Of a DNA stretch of 64,000 nt, positions 18,743 to 26,997 are shown piece after piece. The stretch spans positions 71,958 to 135,957 of the forward strand of contig NZ_JAFFPR010000037.1 in assembly GCF_016918735.1 (NCBI RefSeq). Direction: 5' to 3'. The notes beneath the pieces are model-generated. The model saw only the letters and a list, made by a program, of their open reading frames with translations, did not search any database and was not told the DNA's origin. Position 1 is the first letter of the stretch. Each line of letters opens with the position of its first letter. The position numbers and the translations under genes were made by a program. The DNA is from Leptospira abararensis (GTDB taxonomy: Bacteria > Spirochaetota > Leptospiria > Leptospirales > Leptospiraceae).

Positions 18743-19234
18743 TTAGTTTTGAAATCCGGTCTCGAGATATACGGAGGTTAAATAGAAAATGGATGTAAGA
18801 ATCACAACCAAATATCCAACAGAGTAAATTTTCCCAATTCGTTTCCAAGGATAACGATCATCTAAATGAAGACTCATACCAATAAACTCAGGTGTTGGAT
18901 CTGGAGGTAGCACATCCTCACGGCCCGCCTTTCTCCAAATGAGTTGCCTTTCCCCCAAACCCAATTGAAAAAACTTCGCCGACTTTCCTTCAGTAAAAAC
19001 AGCCAAAAGGAGAGAGGGAATTTCGAAGTATTTGAAGGTGATGATTCCTGAAAAACTGGTAAGGATGGCCAAATAGTTGATCACAACGATCAGAGGGCTT
19101 GCCGTATAACTCGAGCTAAACAACAAATACAAATAAACGATAAGAAAAATTATCGAAACGTATTTGGCAATACGAGACATGATTTTGTATAATTTTTGTT
19201 CTTTGATAAAACTCTGGAAAACTTCGTTTTTCAT
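18743..19234 (-). CDS. Small membrane protein of unknown function
   Basis: The 163-residue protein has three likely membrane helices (about 24-40, 46-66 and 138-158). Between the second and third is a soluble loop with WRKAGREDVLPPDPTPEF. The family is not recognised. The ATG overlaps the stop of the pseudouridine synthase gene (19231-19234), so it belongs to the minus-strand operon with that gene and the DUF2797 gene. Confidence 0.65.
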   Translation of the reverse strand: MKNEVFQSFIKEQKLYKIMSRIAKYVSIIFLIVYLYLLFSSSYTASPLIVVINYLAILTSFSGIITFKYFEIPSLLLAVFTEGKSAKFFQLGLGERQLIWRKAGREDVLPPDPTPEFIGMSLHLDDRYPWKRIGKIYSVGYLVVILTSIFYLTSVYLETGFQN

Positions 19235-19947
19235 GCTGATTGGTTTGGGACGGAGAGTGGTTTCCCCACACGGTCAAAAAATTCCTTCGGGATTTCCGTC
19301 TCCACCCACTGTTTTTGCCCTTGAAAGTCGGTAAAGCACAATCGAAAGGAATGAAGATACATTCTATTTTCTTTGGTTTCGGTTTCAGAATGCGAATACA
19401 CGGGATCTCCAAGAACAGAATGCCCGAGTTCTCGAAGCATAACGCGAATTTGGTGCCTTCTGCCGGTCAATATTTTTGCTAGTCCAAAAGAACAATTTTC
19501 ACTCGGGTGATGAGAGAGGATGGAAAATTCTGTGATGGCTTTTTTTCCTCCACTCCTAACCATTTCTACTTCTTTGTTACCATCTTTTAAAAAACATTCG
19601 AAACGTTTCTCTTTCCAATCGGGAACACCGGAACATAAAAAAATATATTCTTTGTCCGCATCCTTTAGTAAGAAATCGATTTCTTTATTTTTATCAGGAG
19701 TTTTTCCAAGTAGAACAATTCCGCTCGTTCCCAAATCCAACCGGTTGGCGGTCCGTAAATCAGGGAGATTGAGATAACCTGCAAGAAGTCTTGTGAAATC
19801 TTTTCTGTTTGGGTCTTTGGTTTCATGGACAGGAAGACCGGCTGGTTTTTCTGCAATTAAAAAATCATCACATTCATACAGAATGTTTGTGGTAAACCCA
19901 CCTTTCAGACGAATTTCTCTACGCGGAGACTTCAATCCAAAGACCAC
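19231..19947 (-). CDS. RluA-family RNA pseudouridine synthase
   Basis: The 238-residue protein isomerises uridine to pseudouridine in RNA. The catalytic aspartate lies in ANRLDLGTSG (residues about 67-76), with the family-typical YECDDFLIAEKPAGLPVH at the start and LTGRRHQIRVMLRELGH followed by GDPVY near the C-terminus. There is no S4 domain, so it is a short RluA-type enzyme; which RNA it modifies cannot be told. It starts with GTG at 19945-19947 inside the DUF2797 gene (29-base overlap). Confidence 0.9.
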   Translation of the reverse strand: MVFGLKSPRREIRLKGGFTTNILYECDDFLIAEKPAGLPVHETKDPNRKDFTRLLAGYLNLPDLRTANRLDLGTSGIVLLGKTPDKNKEIDFLLKDADKEYIFLCSGVPDWKEKRFECFLKDGNKEVEMVRSGGKKAITEFSILSHHPSENCSFGLAKILTGRRHQIRVMLRELGHSVLGDPVYSHSETETKENRMYLHSFRLCFTDFQGQKQWVETEIPKEFFDRVGKPLSVPNQSA

Positions 19948-20791
19948 TGAGACTACGAATATTGATCACTCCCGACTGAAACAAAAGATATTGTCCTTTG
20001 ATTCCCACAAGGGTATCGGTGATGGGAGTTTCTTTAGTCAGTTTGAGAGATTTGATTTTCCCAGGATAGGAGTCGATGGGGTATTGGATTTCCATTACCT
20101 CACCTAGATCCAACCTCTTCCAAACAAGTTTTGATTTGCTATCCGGGGGAGAAAGAAATTCATTTTTTTCCAAATGATTTAAAAACTTACCAGCTTCTCG
20201 CACCAAATCCATGTCAGGCGGCTCACCTGCCACCATCTTTTGCCAAGAAGTTTTATCCGGTAAAAACTGACTTAAATAATGCTCTAAAATTCCTGCATCT
20301 CTACGCGATTCCACTTCTAAAATCGGAATTCCAAATCTTGCCCCTTGGTCTACCCAACGATTGGATACAGGATTTTCTTTTGTAATTCCCACTTTGAGTC
20401 CACTGGAGTTGGCGAAGTAAACAGTATGTTTTTTAAAACAATTCTTTAGGCCCCAGTCTGGTTCCCGGCAAGTTCCTTTGTGGTGGTGGCAGGTTTCGGG
20501 GCGAAGGATACACAGATCGTTTTCAGCTAAGTTTGTAAAACAAGTAAAACAATAACCTTGGCTAAATGACTTCTTTGTTTTTTTCCCGCAATGCAGACAA
20601 CGAATTTCATCATTGGTACTGAGGGTAATTTTTTTTCCAATCCAAGACTCCACTGGACTTTCGGAAGTGGAGTCTTTGGCCGTTAGATCTTTTTTGTCTA
20701 CTTCAGAATAGGTCGCGGTCTCCCAAAAATAGGAAACAGGTTTTAAACCTTTGTGCGACATTTTTCTAACATAACCTTGAATGGTAGGCAT
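19919..20791 (-). CDS. DUF2797 family protein, zinc-finger-like cysteines
   Basis: The 290-residue protein matches the DUF2797 family: an N-terminal part with CLHCG and YCFTC pairs (about 65-86) that may bind zinc, further HHHKGTCREPDWG, and a central stretch YFANSSGLKVGITKE that resembles a GIY-YIG-like core. The C-terminal part has QGARFGIPILEVESRRDAG, also typical. Function is unknown; nucleic acid binding is a guess. It overlaps the pseudouridine synthase gene by 29 bases, which suggests linked expression and perhaps an RNA-related job. Confidence 0.78.
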   Translation of the reverse strand: MPTIQGYVRKMSHKGLKPVSYFWETATYSEVDKKDLTAKDSTSESPVESWIGKKITLSTNDEIRCLHCGKKTKKSFSQGYCFTCFTNLAENDLCILRPETCHHHKGTCREPDWGLKNCFKKHTVYFANSSGLKVGITKENPVSNRWVDQGARFGIPILEVESRRDAGILEHYLSQFLPDKTSWQKMVAGEPPDMDLVREAGKFLNHLEKNEFLSPPDSKSKLVWKRLDLGEVMEIQYPIDSYPGKIKSLKLTKETPITDTLVGIKGQYLLFQSGVINIRSLSGLWIEVSA

Positions 20792-20795
20792 AAAT

Positions 20796-21389
20796 TTAGA
20801 AGGAATACTCTTTTACTTCTTCAGGAAAATAGTCTTTATTGATGTTCACAAATACTAAACCAACAAGGCTTGGAATAACACGGGACGAATCCCACTTAAA
20901 AATAACAAGAGTTTGGCGAAATAGGTAATGAGAAATCTGTCCTTTCGGTCCATAAAAAAGTTTCAATTGGTCTTCCCCTTCTCCAAGAAAAACTACCTTT
21001 CCGTTTAAGTTGGGGGATTTCTGTTTGATGAGTTTGATTGTGACCTTTCCACCGGGATAAACATCTTCTGGATCAGAACCCTCCGTTGCTTCCCCTTCGT
21101 TTACAGCAGAATTCGGAGCCACTTCCAGAGTGGTTCCTTCATAGTCCAAGTAGTTGCAAGGAAAGTCTCCCGGCATATTCGGAAAATTTTCAGAACAAGG
21201 AGTGTAAACCGATTCCTTTTCTTCTGCCCCTTGATAAGAAACGAGAAGTGTGGAACGAATGGTAGCAAAAGCGACCGATTTCAAAGCCTTGGCCGTTTTG
21301 CTTTTGGGAACGGTTTTTAATTCCTTCTCCGAAGCAAACACCGTAAGTGTACAAAGAAAAATAGAAAATATAAATAGAATCCGTTTCAT
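20796..21389 (-). CDS. Exported protein of unknown function
   Basis: The 197-residue protein has a signal peptide (MKRILFIFSIFLCTLTVFAS). The open frame extends to 21512, but that region lies in the DUF1343 gene; the ATG at 21387-21389 is chosen because a ribosome binding site (GAGGTTAGG) precedes it and it gives the signal peptide. Two cysteines in CSENFPNMPGDFPCNYLDY (about 83-100) may form a disulfide. It begins eight bases after the DUF1343 stop. The family is not recognised. Confidence 0.72.
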   Translation of the reverse strand: MKRILFIFSIFLCTLTVFASEKELKTVPKSKTAKALKSVAFATIRSTLLVSYQGAEEKESVYTPCSENFPNMPGDFPCNYLDYEGTTLEVAPNSAVNEGEATEGSDPEDVYPGGKVTIKLIKQKSPNLNGKVVFLGEGEDQLKLFYGPKGQISHYLFRQTLVIFKWDSSRVIPSLVGLVFVNINKDYFPEEVKEYSF

Positions 21390-21396
21390 CCTAACC

Positions 21397-22641
21397 TCAA
21401 TACAACAAATAAGGCTCAATTTTTTTGCCTTCGTTTTCTTCTTCTGATAAATATGTTTTATGGAAGTCCGAAAAACTGATTCCCTCATTGATAGAAGTTC
21501 GGAAATGGTCATTCCCCCAAAGTTGGTCTACCCAATGGTTTGAGGCACCCTTACTCCACTTAAAATCATTGGGATAGGTTTCTTTCATAAGCCGTATCAA
21601 ATCATAAGCCAGTTGGATGGGATCATAGTCCGGCCGAACCAAATTCATTCGTAGGCCCGAACAGATTTTACCTTTATGAGGACCAAAGGTGGGTTTAAAA
21701 TAAACAGGAGAAAAATAATAGGATTTCGATCCAATACTTGCAAGTTTAACCGCAAGGTCCTCTGGGTTTGTCATCCAAGGAGCCCCAAAGTAGACAAAGG
21801 GAGCTTGGGTTCCCCGCCCCACAGAGACATTCACCCCCTCAAGTAAAACTAAGGAAAGGTAATTTCTTGCAGAGTCCACCATTGGTAAGTTTGGTGAGGG
21901 AGTGGTCCAAGGAATTCCAGTGTCTTCAAAATACATTCCCCGGCGGTATCCTTCTACCGGAATCACCATGACATCCACACTATTTTTTAAATATTCTTGA
22001 TTATAAAACTTTGTGGCCTCACCAATCGTCATCCCCGTGATGAGTAAAGAAGGAAACTCTCCCGCAAAATTCAAATTACGAGGATTCATTTTTTCGCCCA
22101 TAGGAGGAAGGTGCATGGCTACATGGATATGATCGAGAACAATGAGTTTTGTTTTGGTATGTTTCATGGCATCCATCAGGCGCTTTAGAACACTCAGGTA
22201 AGTATAACAACGCATCCCCACATCTTGGACATCAAAGACCACATAATCGACTTCCTTCACAAGTTCCCTTAATTCAGAATCTTTGATTCGGTAGATATGA
22301 TACAATGGCCTATGGAAAGTAGCGTCCATAGTAACTGGCGTTTGGCTGAATTCTTCTTCCAATCCTAAAAACCCGTGTTCGAGACCAATCAAATGTTCGA
22401 GGGTGATCTTATGTTTTTCTAAGGAAGTGATGATTTTTTTGGGATTGGTTCCAATTCCCGAAGGATTGGTCGCAAGCATCAATTTTTTTCCCGCCATGGT
22501 CGGGAGGACTTTTTCATAAAAAATGTCCGAAGATACCCGCAACTTGGAATCATTCGGGTGGACACGAAATTGCGGAACTGTGTTTCCATGGCAAGCAAGG
22601 ACTAGAAAGCAGAGAGAAAACCTAAAAAAGTAATTGGTCAT
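21397..22641 (-). CDS. DUF1343 lipoprotein, exo-N-acetylmuramidase (NamZ)-like
   Basis: The protein (about 414 residues from Met at 22641) starts with a lipoprotein-type signal ending in FLVLAC. It follows the DUF1343 pattern: LATNPSGIGTNPKK, LIGLEHGFLG, VVFDVQDVGMRCYTYLSVL, a FAGEFPSLLITGMTIGE block, PWTTPSPNLP, and GVNVSVGRGTQAPFVYFGAPW. Members such as NamZ of Bacillus cut N-acetylmuramic acid from peptidoglycan ends. The usual DRPNP motif is replaced by LDHIHVAMHLPP, so activity may be altered. An upstream TTG at 22677 is possible but has no better ribosome binding site. Confidence 0.82.
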   Translation of the reverse strand: MTNYFFRFSLCFLVLACHGNTVPQFRVHPNDSKLRVSSDIFYEKVLPTMAGKKLMLATNPSGIGTNPKKIITSLEKHKITLEHLIGLEHGFLGLEEEFSQTPVTMDATFHRPLYHIYRIKDSELRELVKEVDYVVFDVQDVGMRCYTYLSVLKRLMDAMKHTKTKLIVLDHIHVAMHLPPMGEKMNPRNLNFAGEFPSLLITGMTIGEATKFYNQEYLKNSVDVMVIPVEGYRRGMYFEDTGIPWTTPSPNLPMVDSARNYLSLVLLEGVNVSVGRGTQAPFVYFGAPWMTNPEDLAVKLASIGSKSYYFSPVYFKPTFGPHKGKICSGLRMNLVRPDYDPIQLAYDLIRLMKETYPNDFKWSKGASNHWVDQLWGNDHFRTSINEGISFSDFHKTYLSEEENEGKKIEPYLLY

Positions 22642-22662
22642 GTAAGTATATGTTTCTATAAT
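22634..22662 (+). promoter_or_regulatory. Sigma-70-type promoter for the lipoprotein gene at 22684
   Basis: TTGGTC at 22634-22639 and a perfect TATAAT at 22657-22662 are 17 bases apart, ending 21 bases before the ATG. The -35 element overlaps the start codon of the divergent DUF1343 gene. Confidence 0.6.
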
Positions 22663-22683
22663 ATAGCAAATCTTCAAGGAGAA

Positions 22684-23919
22684 ATGTCCTTCATGTTCAA
22701 CCGACTTCGATTGGCTCCCTTAACCGGAGTTCTCATCCTTACTATTTTGGCATGTGCCGGATCCAATTCAGCCCAGAAACAACCTACGCTGCCAGACAAC
22801 GTGGTGACAGCGATGGGAGAGGCACCTATCTACCAAGGAGACTTGGCTCTTGCAAGGAACAAGGCTTTGAAGGACGCAAAACTCAATGCCATCCGCAAAC
22901 TGGTAGGAGAACAAATTACGGAAAAATCGGGAGTCTCAGATGGCCAATCGCTCGGCTCTAAACTCTACGGCAAAACCGACAGTTTCGTAAAAAAATACGA
23001 CATCATCAGTGAAGAACAATGGAAATTGGATACCCAAGATATGATCCGTTTGAATGTTCGCTGCGAAGTGGAAGCAACCAAACTTTCCACTGCCGTGGAT
23101 GCCCTTCTGGATGACGTAGGGAACCCTAGGATTGCTGTACTTGTCCAAACCGTAGTGAATGGAAAGTCTTATCCTATTGGATCGGCAACGAACATTGCAG
23201 AAGCAGAACTCATTGAAAAACTCCGCACCAAAGGAAATAAAGTTGTGGATAGTTCCCAACTCACAGCCCTCTTAAAAAAGAATCCTAGTCTTGCAAAACT
23301 TGATCTCACTTCCGTGGAAGAAGGAAGCCCTCTTCTCACTCTGGCGCAAGATTCTGGAGCGGAAGTTTTGATTATCGCCAAGGTAACCACCACAGACCAA
23401 AAGCCAGTGGTATTGCCTGGCGGTAAAAAAACCGATTTTTTAAGTTCGGCCGCTACAGGGCCTTACCGCATCATCCAACTTTGGGGAGATGGTAAAATTT
23501 TTGGATCAGGAAGTTTGGAAGGACGAGGGGCAGACATCACCCAAGAAGTTTCGAGAGAACAAGCTGTCAAAGATTGGTCAAACCTGGTTTCAAACAAAGT
23601 GGGAAAACAAATCAAAGACGAGTGGTTCAAACTCACGGAGCAAAATACCGTCATCTTAAAGTTTAAAGGACTCGGACTGGAAGATGCCATTAACTTCAAA
23701 AACGATTTGATGGAATACACTTCTGTAAAACAAATCAATGATCGCAAAACAGAAATGAATGGATCGGAATGGGAACTTACCTATCCCGGAAAAGAATCTA
23801 TGTTTGCCGAAGAGTTGATGTATAAAAAAGATTCGAGTTTTCGTTTTTTAAGTAGCAAAACACTTAGCATCAATAGCTCCAAAAGAGGAGTTGTCGAAGT
23901 CGAGTTTAGAAGTAAATAA
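22684..23919 (+). CDS. Lipoprotein, FlgT/LPP20-like N-terminal part
   Basis: The 411-residue protein has a lipoprotein signal (hydrophobic stretch then ILAC, Cys near 24). The next 100 residues (GEAPIYQGDLALARNKALKD, then KLNAIRKLVGEQI, later EEQWKLDTQDMIRLNVRCEV) follow the pattern of LPP20 and the FlgT N-terminal domain, a periplasmic fold. The second half (PRIAVLVQTVVNGKSYPIGS onward) resembles the FlgT middle domain. A ribosome binding site (GGAGAA) and the promoter at 22634-22662 precede it. A link to flagella is not supported by the neighbours. Confidence 0.75.
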   Translation: MSFMFNRLRLAPLTGVLILTILACAGSNSAQKQPTLPDNVVTAMGEAPIYQGDLALARNKALKDAKLNAIRKLVGEQITEKSGVSDGQSLGSKLYGKTDSFVKKYDIISEEQWKLDTQDMIRLNVRCEVEATKLSTAVDALLDDVGNPRIAVLVQTVVNGKSYPIGSATNIAEAELIEKLRTKGNKVVDSSQLTALLKKNPSLAKLDLTSVEEGSPLLTLAQDSGAEVLIIAKVTTTDQKPVVLPGGKKTDFLSSAATGPYRIIQLWGDGKIFGSGSLEGRGADITQEVSREQAVKDWSNLVSNKVGKQIKDEWFKLTEQNTVILKFKGLGLEDAINFKNDLMEYTSVKQINDRKTEMNGSEWELTYPGKESMFAEELMYKKDSSFRFLSSKTLSINSSKRGVVEVEFRSK

Positions 23920-23933
23920 AACTAAAGTAAAAC

Positions 23934-24314
23934 TTAATTCCCATTTCCTGCAGAGAGAAATAAACGAATCTCTGTGGGATCAAAGGGTTTGGCAAAATAA
24001 CGAGCCACTTTTTTTTCCCCAATCGCCTTCTCTATATCGGGAGTTAAATCATAACCTGTCAGTATACAATAAGTAATATTGGGACGAATCTCCTGGGCTT
24101 TGGTAATAAATTCCAATCCATTCATCTTAGGCATCCGCATATCACTGATGACAAATTGTACATCTTGATTTTCCGATAGTTCTTCCATGGCCTCTTGTCC
24201 CGATTGGGCCACAATCACTTCATACTCATTACGAAAGTATTCCCGAAACAAATACAAATTCAGGATTTCGTCATCCACGTAGAGTAACTTTTGTTTGGTT
24301 GTGGTTTGATTCAT
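23934..24314 (-). CDS. Single-domain response regulator
   Basis: The 126-residue protein is a receiver domain only. From Met at 24314, the acidic pair is D14-D15, the phosphorylation site is D58 in VISDMRMPKMNG, and the conserved lysine is in ARYFAKPFD near 108. There is no output domain, so it probably signals by protein contact. It starts at 24312-24314, overlapping the stop of the histidine kinase gene as ATGA; a longer upstream frame is rejected for that reason. The kinase upstream is the obvious partner. Confidence 0.9.
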   Translation of the reverse strand: MNQTTTKQKLLYVDDEILNLYLFREYFRNEYEVIVAQSGQEAMEELSENQDVQFVISDMRMPKMNGLEFITKAQEIRPNITYCILTGYDLTPDIEKAIGEKKVARYFAKPFDPTEIRLFLSAGNGN

Positions 24315-25579
24315 ACTTGTAAGGGGAGTTTGATCCGAAAGGTAGTTCCCTTTCCCCATTCCGATTCCATTTCAATTGTACCTTCATGATCCTGGATGAT
24401 TTTATAAGCGATGGGTAAACCAAGTCCCACGCCTTTTCCAGGTTCTTTGGTTGTAAAAAATGGATTTCGAATTTGGTTTTGGTGTTCCTTACGGATTCCC
24501 ACTCCTGTGTCTGCGATGGCAACAATGGCAAACTGAGAATCGCGAGAGGACTTGAGTCCCAAAATTCCGGAGGTTCCTTCCATGGCCTGGATTGCATTGG
24601 TGAGTATATTTAAAAATACCTGGTGGATCTTTCCTGAATTTCCTTTTACCACCAAAGGATGCAAGTGGAGATCTTTCTCTACCGAAATCCTTTCCCTTAG
24701 CGAATGACCAAGCATCACAAGACAGTTTTCTAAAATATCATGTAAGTCAAATCGTTCCTCTACAGAATCACCCATACGAGTAAATTGATTTAATCCCTTC
24801 ACAATTTTAGAAGTGCGCTCCACTCCTTCCTTGATTGCCTCTAAATACATTTTAGTTTTTTCCGATTCTAGAGGGGAACCTTCTAAAACCCCTCGGACGC
24901 CGAAATACCCACCGAGAATAAAATTCAAAGGATTGTTGATTTCGTGAGCAATGCCCGCAGAAAGTAAACCAAGGCTTGCCATTTTTTCTGATTCAATGAG
25001 TTGATTTTGTCTTTCCTTTAGCTCATCTAATGTTTGTTTGAGTTCCCTCGTTCTTTCTTCTACAAGAGATTCCAATTCATGATTGTTTTGTTCCAAACGA
25101 CTTTCATATTCTGACCTTTCCAATTCGGCAGCAATCCTTCCTGAAAAAATTTGGAATAAGGTGAGGATTTGGTCTTTGTTATGAATTTCGGTTTCAAAAA
25201 GACCCACAATCAAACCTATGACTTCTTTTTTGGAATTGAGTAAAGGAGAACCAATGTATCCTTCAATATTCATTTCAATCAGAAGTTGGTCGAGTGGGAA
25301 AGATTTCTGAACTTCAGTGGGATAATAACAAACAGAATTATCAAACACCTGCGCACAAGGTGTATCCTTTAAGGAATAAGCCATGTTTTCAGCGATCACT
25401 CCGTTGGCCACAAGCGAGATCGTCTTTGATTCATATTTTTCCTTATCAAAGATAGCGATGAAGGTATAATCTGCTTGGATAGTAGATGCTAATTTAAGTG
25501 TAAGCCTGTCTAAAAACTCGTTTCCAAACGTATTGGAAACGGCTTCAATAATGTCCGAAAGAAGTTGGCCTTGGATCAT
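24311..25579 (-). CDS. Sensor histidine kinase with GAF domain
   Basis: The 422-residue protein has an N-terminal GAF-like sensor domain (about 15-155; CYYPTEVQKSFPLD and GYIGSPLLN are typical), a coiled-coil linker (157-198), and a HisKA/HATPase core. The phosphorylated histidine is H212 in GIAHEINNPLNF; the N box is NILTNAIQAM and the G boxes are ADTGVGI and GVGLGLPIAYKI. No membrane helix is present, so it is a cytoplasmic kinase. It is coupled to the response regulator at 23934-24314. Confidence 0.93.
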   Translation of the reverse strand: MIQGQLLSDIIEAVSNTFGNEFLDRLTLKLASTIQADYTFIAIFDKEKYESKTISLVANGVIAENMAYSLKDTPCAQVFDNSVCYYPTEVQKSFPLDQLLIEMNIEGYIGSPLLNSKKEVIGLIVGLFETEIHNKDQILTLFQIFSGRIAAELERSEYESRLEQNNHELESLVEERTRELKQTLDELKERQNQLIESEKMASLGLLSAGIAHEINNPLNFILGGYFGVRGVLEGSPLESEKTKMYLEAIKEGVERTSKIVKGLNQFTRMGDSVEERFDLHDILENCLVMLGHSLRERISVEKDLHLHPLVVKGNSGKIHQVFLNILTNAIQAMEGTSGILGLKSSRDSQFAIVAIADTGVGIRKEHQNQIRNPFFTTKEPGKGVGLGLPIAYKIIQDHEGTIEMESEWGKGTTFRIKLPLQV

Positions 25580-25627
25580 GTGAATTTATTTCCAAAAGAC
25601 TCGCAAAAGATCCATGGTCAATCGAAT

Positions 25628-26167
25628 TCAAGGTGCCGGGGAATCTGTGACAAGGGGCAAAACCGTTTTTTTCACATCGAGGAGTGGTCCGAGTTCATAA
25701 ATGGATTCATACCCATAAGCTTTGAGAGAGTTATAGGTGGAAAGATTCAGGGAAGCCGCAGGACTTTTTGCCGCAAAGGCTTCCTGGTTTCCTTCAAAAT
25801 TATTATTACAATAAATTAGAATTTTGGATTTTTTTTCTGGAATAATTTCAGCTAACGATTCTTTGGTGAATTCAGTAAAAGGGAGATTCTTTGCTCCCAT
25901 TATATGCATCAGGTGGAACCGATTTTCGCTCCGAGCATCAAGTAAAACAACTCCATCTTCGGACATCAGTTTTAAAAATTGATCTTCTGTTAGTCGGTGC
26001 GTTTCTCTTTCGCCTTCGGACCGGTTGACAATCCGTTTGAATTCACCGTAATCAATCAGTTTGTTCTCAATCGGAACAGGTTTTGATTTAACCCTTTTCT
26101 TTTTGGAAGATTCCGAAACTACGGGGATAGTAACAATTACGAATAAAACCATTAGAAACTGTTTCAT
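25628..26167 (-). CDS. Exported rhodanese-domain protein
   Basis: The 179-residue protein has a signal peptide (MKQFLMVLFVIVTIPVVSES) and a rhodanese domain at about 55-165, with the catalytic Cys120 in ILIYCNNNFEGN and LLDARS at 75-80. The frame stays open to 26224, but the ATG at 26165-26167 is preceded by AAGGAGATTTTATC, a strong ribosome binding site. The active-site loop lacks the arginine-rich form of true thiosulfate sulfurtransferases, so it may bind or sense sulfur or redox partners in the periplasm. Confidence 0.82.
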   Translation of the reverse strand: MKQFLMVLFVIVTIPVVSESSKKKRVKSKPVPIENKLIDYGEFKRIVNRSEGERETHRLTEDQFLKLMSEDGVVLLDARSENRFHLMHIMGAKNLPFTEFTKESLAEIIPEKKSKILIYCNNNFEGNQEAFAAKSPAASLNLSTYNSLKAYGYESIYELGPLLDVKKTVLPLVTDSPAP

Positions 26168-26271
26168 GATAAAATCTCCTTCGAAATCAGACTTAGAGTG
26201 TATAAGGAAGGGCCTGGAACTCAAACCTTTTTTAGGCTTGCCAGGGGAATTAAAGGAATTGTGATACAGGA

Positions 26272-26784
26272 ATGAGCGTACTTAGAGCAATTATCACAAC
26301 AAACAAAGGCGAAATTCGCATCGATTTGTTTCCAGACAAAACACCAAACACTGTAGCAAACTTCGTAAACCTAGCACAAAGGAATTTTTACAATGGACTT
26401 AAATTCCACCGAGTCATCGCAGACTTTATGGTCCAAGGTGGATGCCCCCTAGGAACAGGAACTGGTGGACCAGGTTATAAATTCCGAGATGAGTTTGATT
26501 CTAGTTTAAAACACAACAAACCAGGAATTCTTTCTATGGCCAATGCAGGTCCAGGAACTAATGGAAGTCAATTTTTTATCACCCATGTCCCGACTCCTTG
26601 GCTTGATGGAAAACATTCTGTATTTGGTTCTGTTGTGGATGATTCCGACCAAGAAGTGGTCAATGCGATCCGACAAGGGGATGTTTTGGAATCGATTACC
26701 ATCGAAGGAGATACAAGTTCAGTGCTCGCAGTGGCAAAACCATTTTTGGATGAGTGGAACCAAATCCTTGATTCTAAAAAATAA
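26272..26784 (+). CDS. Peptidyl-prolyl cis-trans isomerase, cyclophilin type
   Basis: The 170-residue cytoplasmic protein (no signal peptide) folds as a cyclophilin and speeds proline isomerisation. Family motifs are [40 protein letters not shown] and VFGSVVDDS. The active-site Arg of FHRV and the Trp of PWLDGKH are kept. Length is typical of a minimal bacterial PPIase. It is monocistronic; a possible terminator hairpin lies at 26924-26965. Confidence 0.94.
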   Translation: MSVLRAIITTNKGEIRIDLFPDKTPNTVANFVNLAQRNFYNGLKFHRVIADFMVQGGCPLGTGTGGPGYKFRDEFDSSLKHNKPGILSMANAGPGTNGSQFFITHVPTPWLDGKHSVFGSVVDDSDQEVVNAIRQGDVLESITIEGDTSSVLAVAKPFLDEWNQILDSKK

Positions 26785-26824
26785 AGATTGATTCTCTCCT
26801 TTTGTTTTCGAAAGTCTAAAGATT

Positions 26825-26989
26825 ATGAAGACAAAAGGAAAAGAAAAACAAGTCTCCCAAATCAAACTGGCTTCTAGAATGATTTTTTCTATGAAACCAA
26901 CAAAAGTAAAACCCTCTAAAAAACTCTATTCTCGAAAGAAAAAAGAAGACCATTCGGGAATAGAGTTTCTACTTTCTCTTTTCTCTTAA
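26825..26989 (+). CDS. Possible small basic protein (54 residues)
   Basis: An ATG at 26825 opens a 54-codon frame ending TAA at 26987-26989. The product is strongly basic (MKTKGKEKQVSQIKL at the start, many Lys in the middle) and ends hydrophobic (EFLLSLFS). No good ribosome binding site is seen. A hairpin at 26924-26965 lies inside the frame, so the region could equally be the 3' UTR of the cyclophilin gene. Low confidence. Confidence 0.3.
   Translation: MKTKGKEKQVSQIKLASRMIFSMKPTKVKPSKKLYSRKKKEDHSGIEFLLSLFS
26924..26965 (+). terminator. Terminator-like hairpin after the cyclophilin gene
   Basis: CTCTATTCTCGAA pairs with TTCGGGAATAGAG (13 pairs, one G-U) around a 16-base loop, followed by a pyrimidine-rich run with many T residues (TTTCTACTTTCTCTTTT). 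It may stop the cyclophilin transcript and lies just before the end of the kefC-like gene on the other strand. Confidence 0.5.
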
Positions 26990-26997
26990 TTCCCAAC

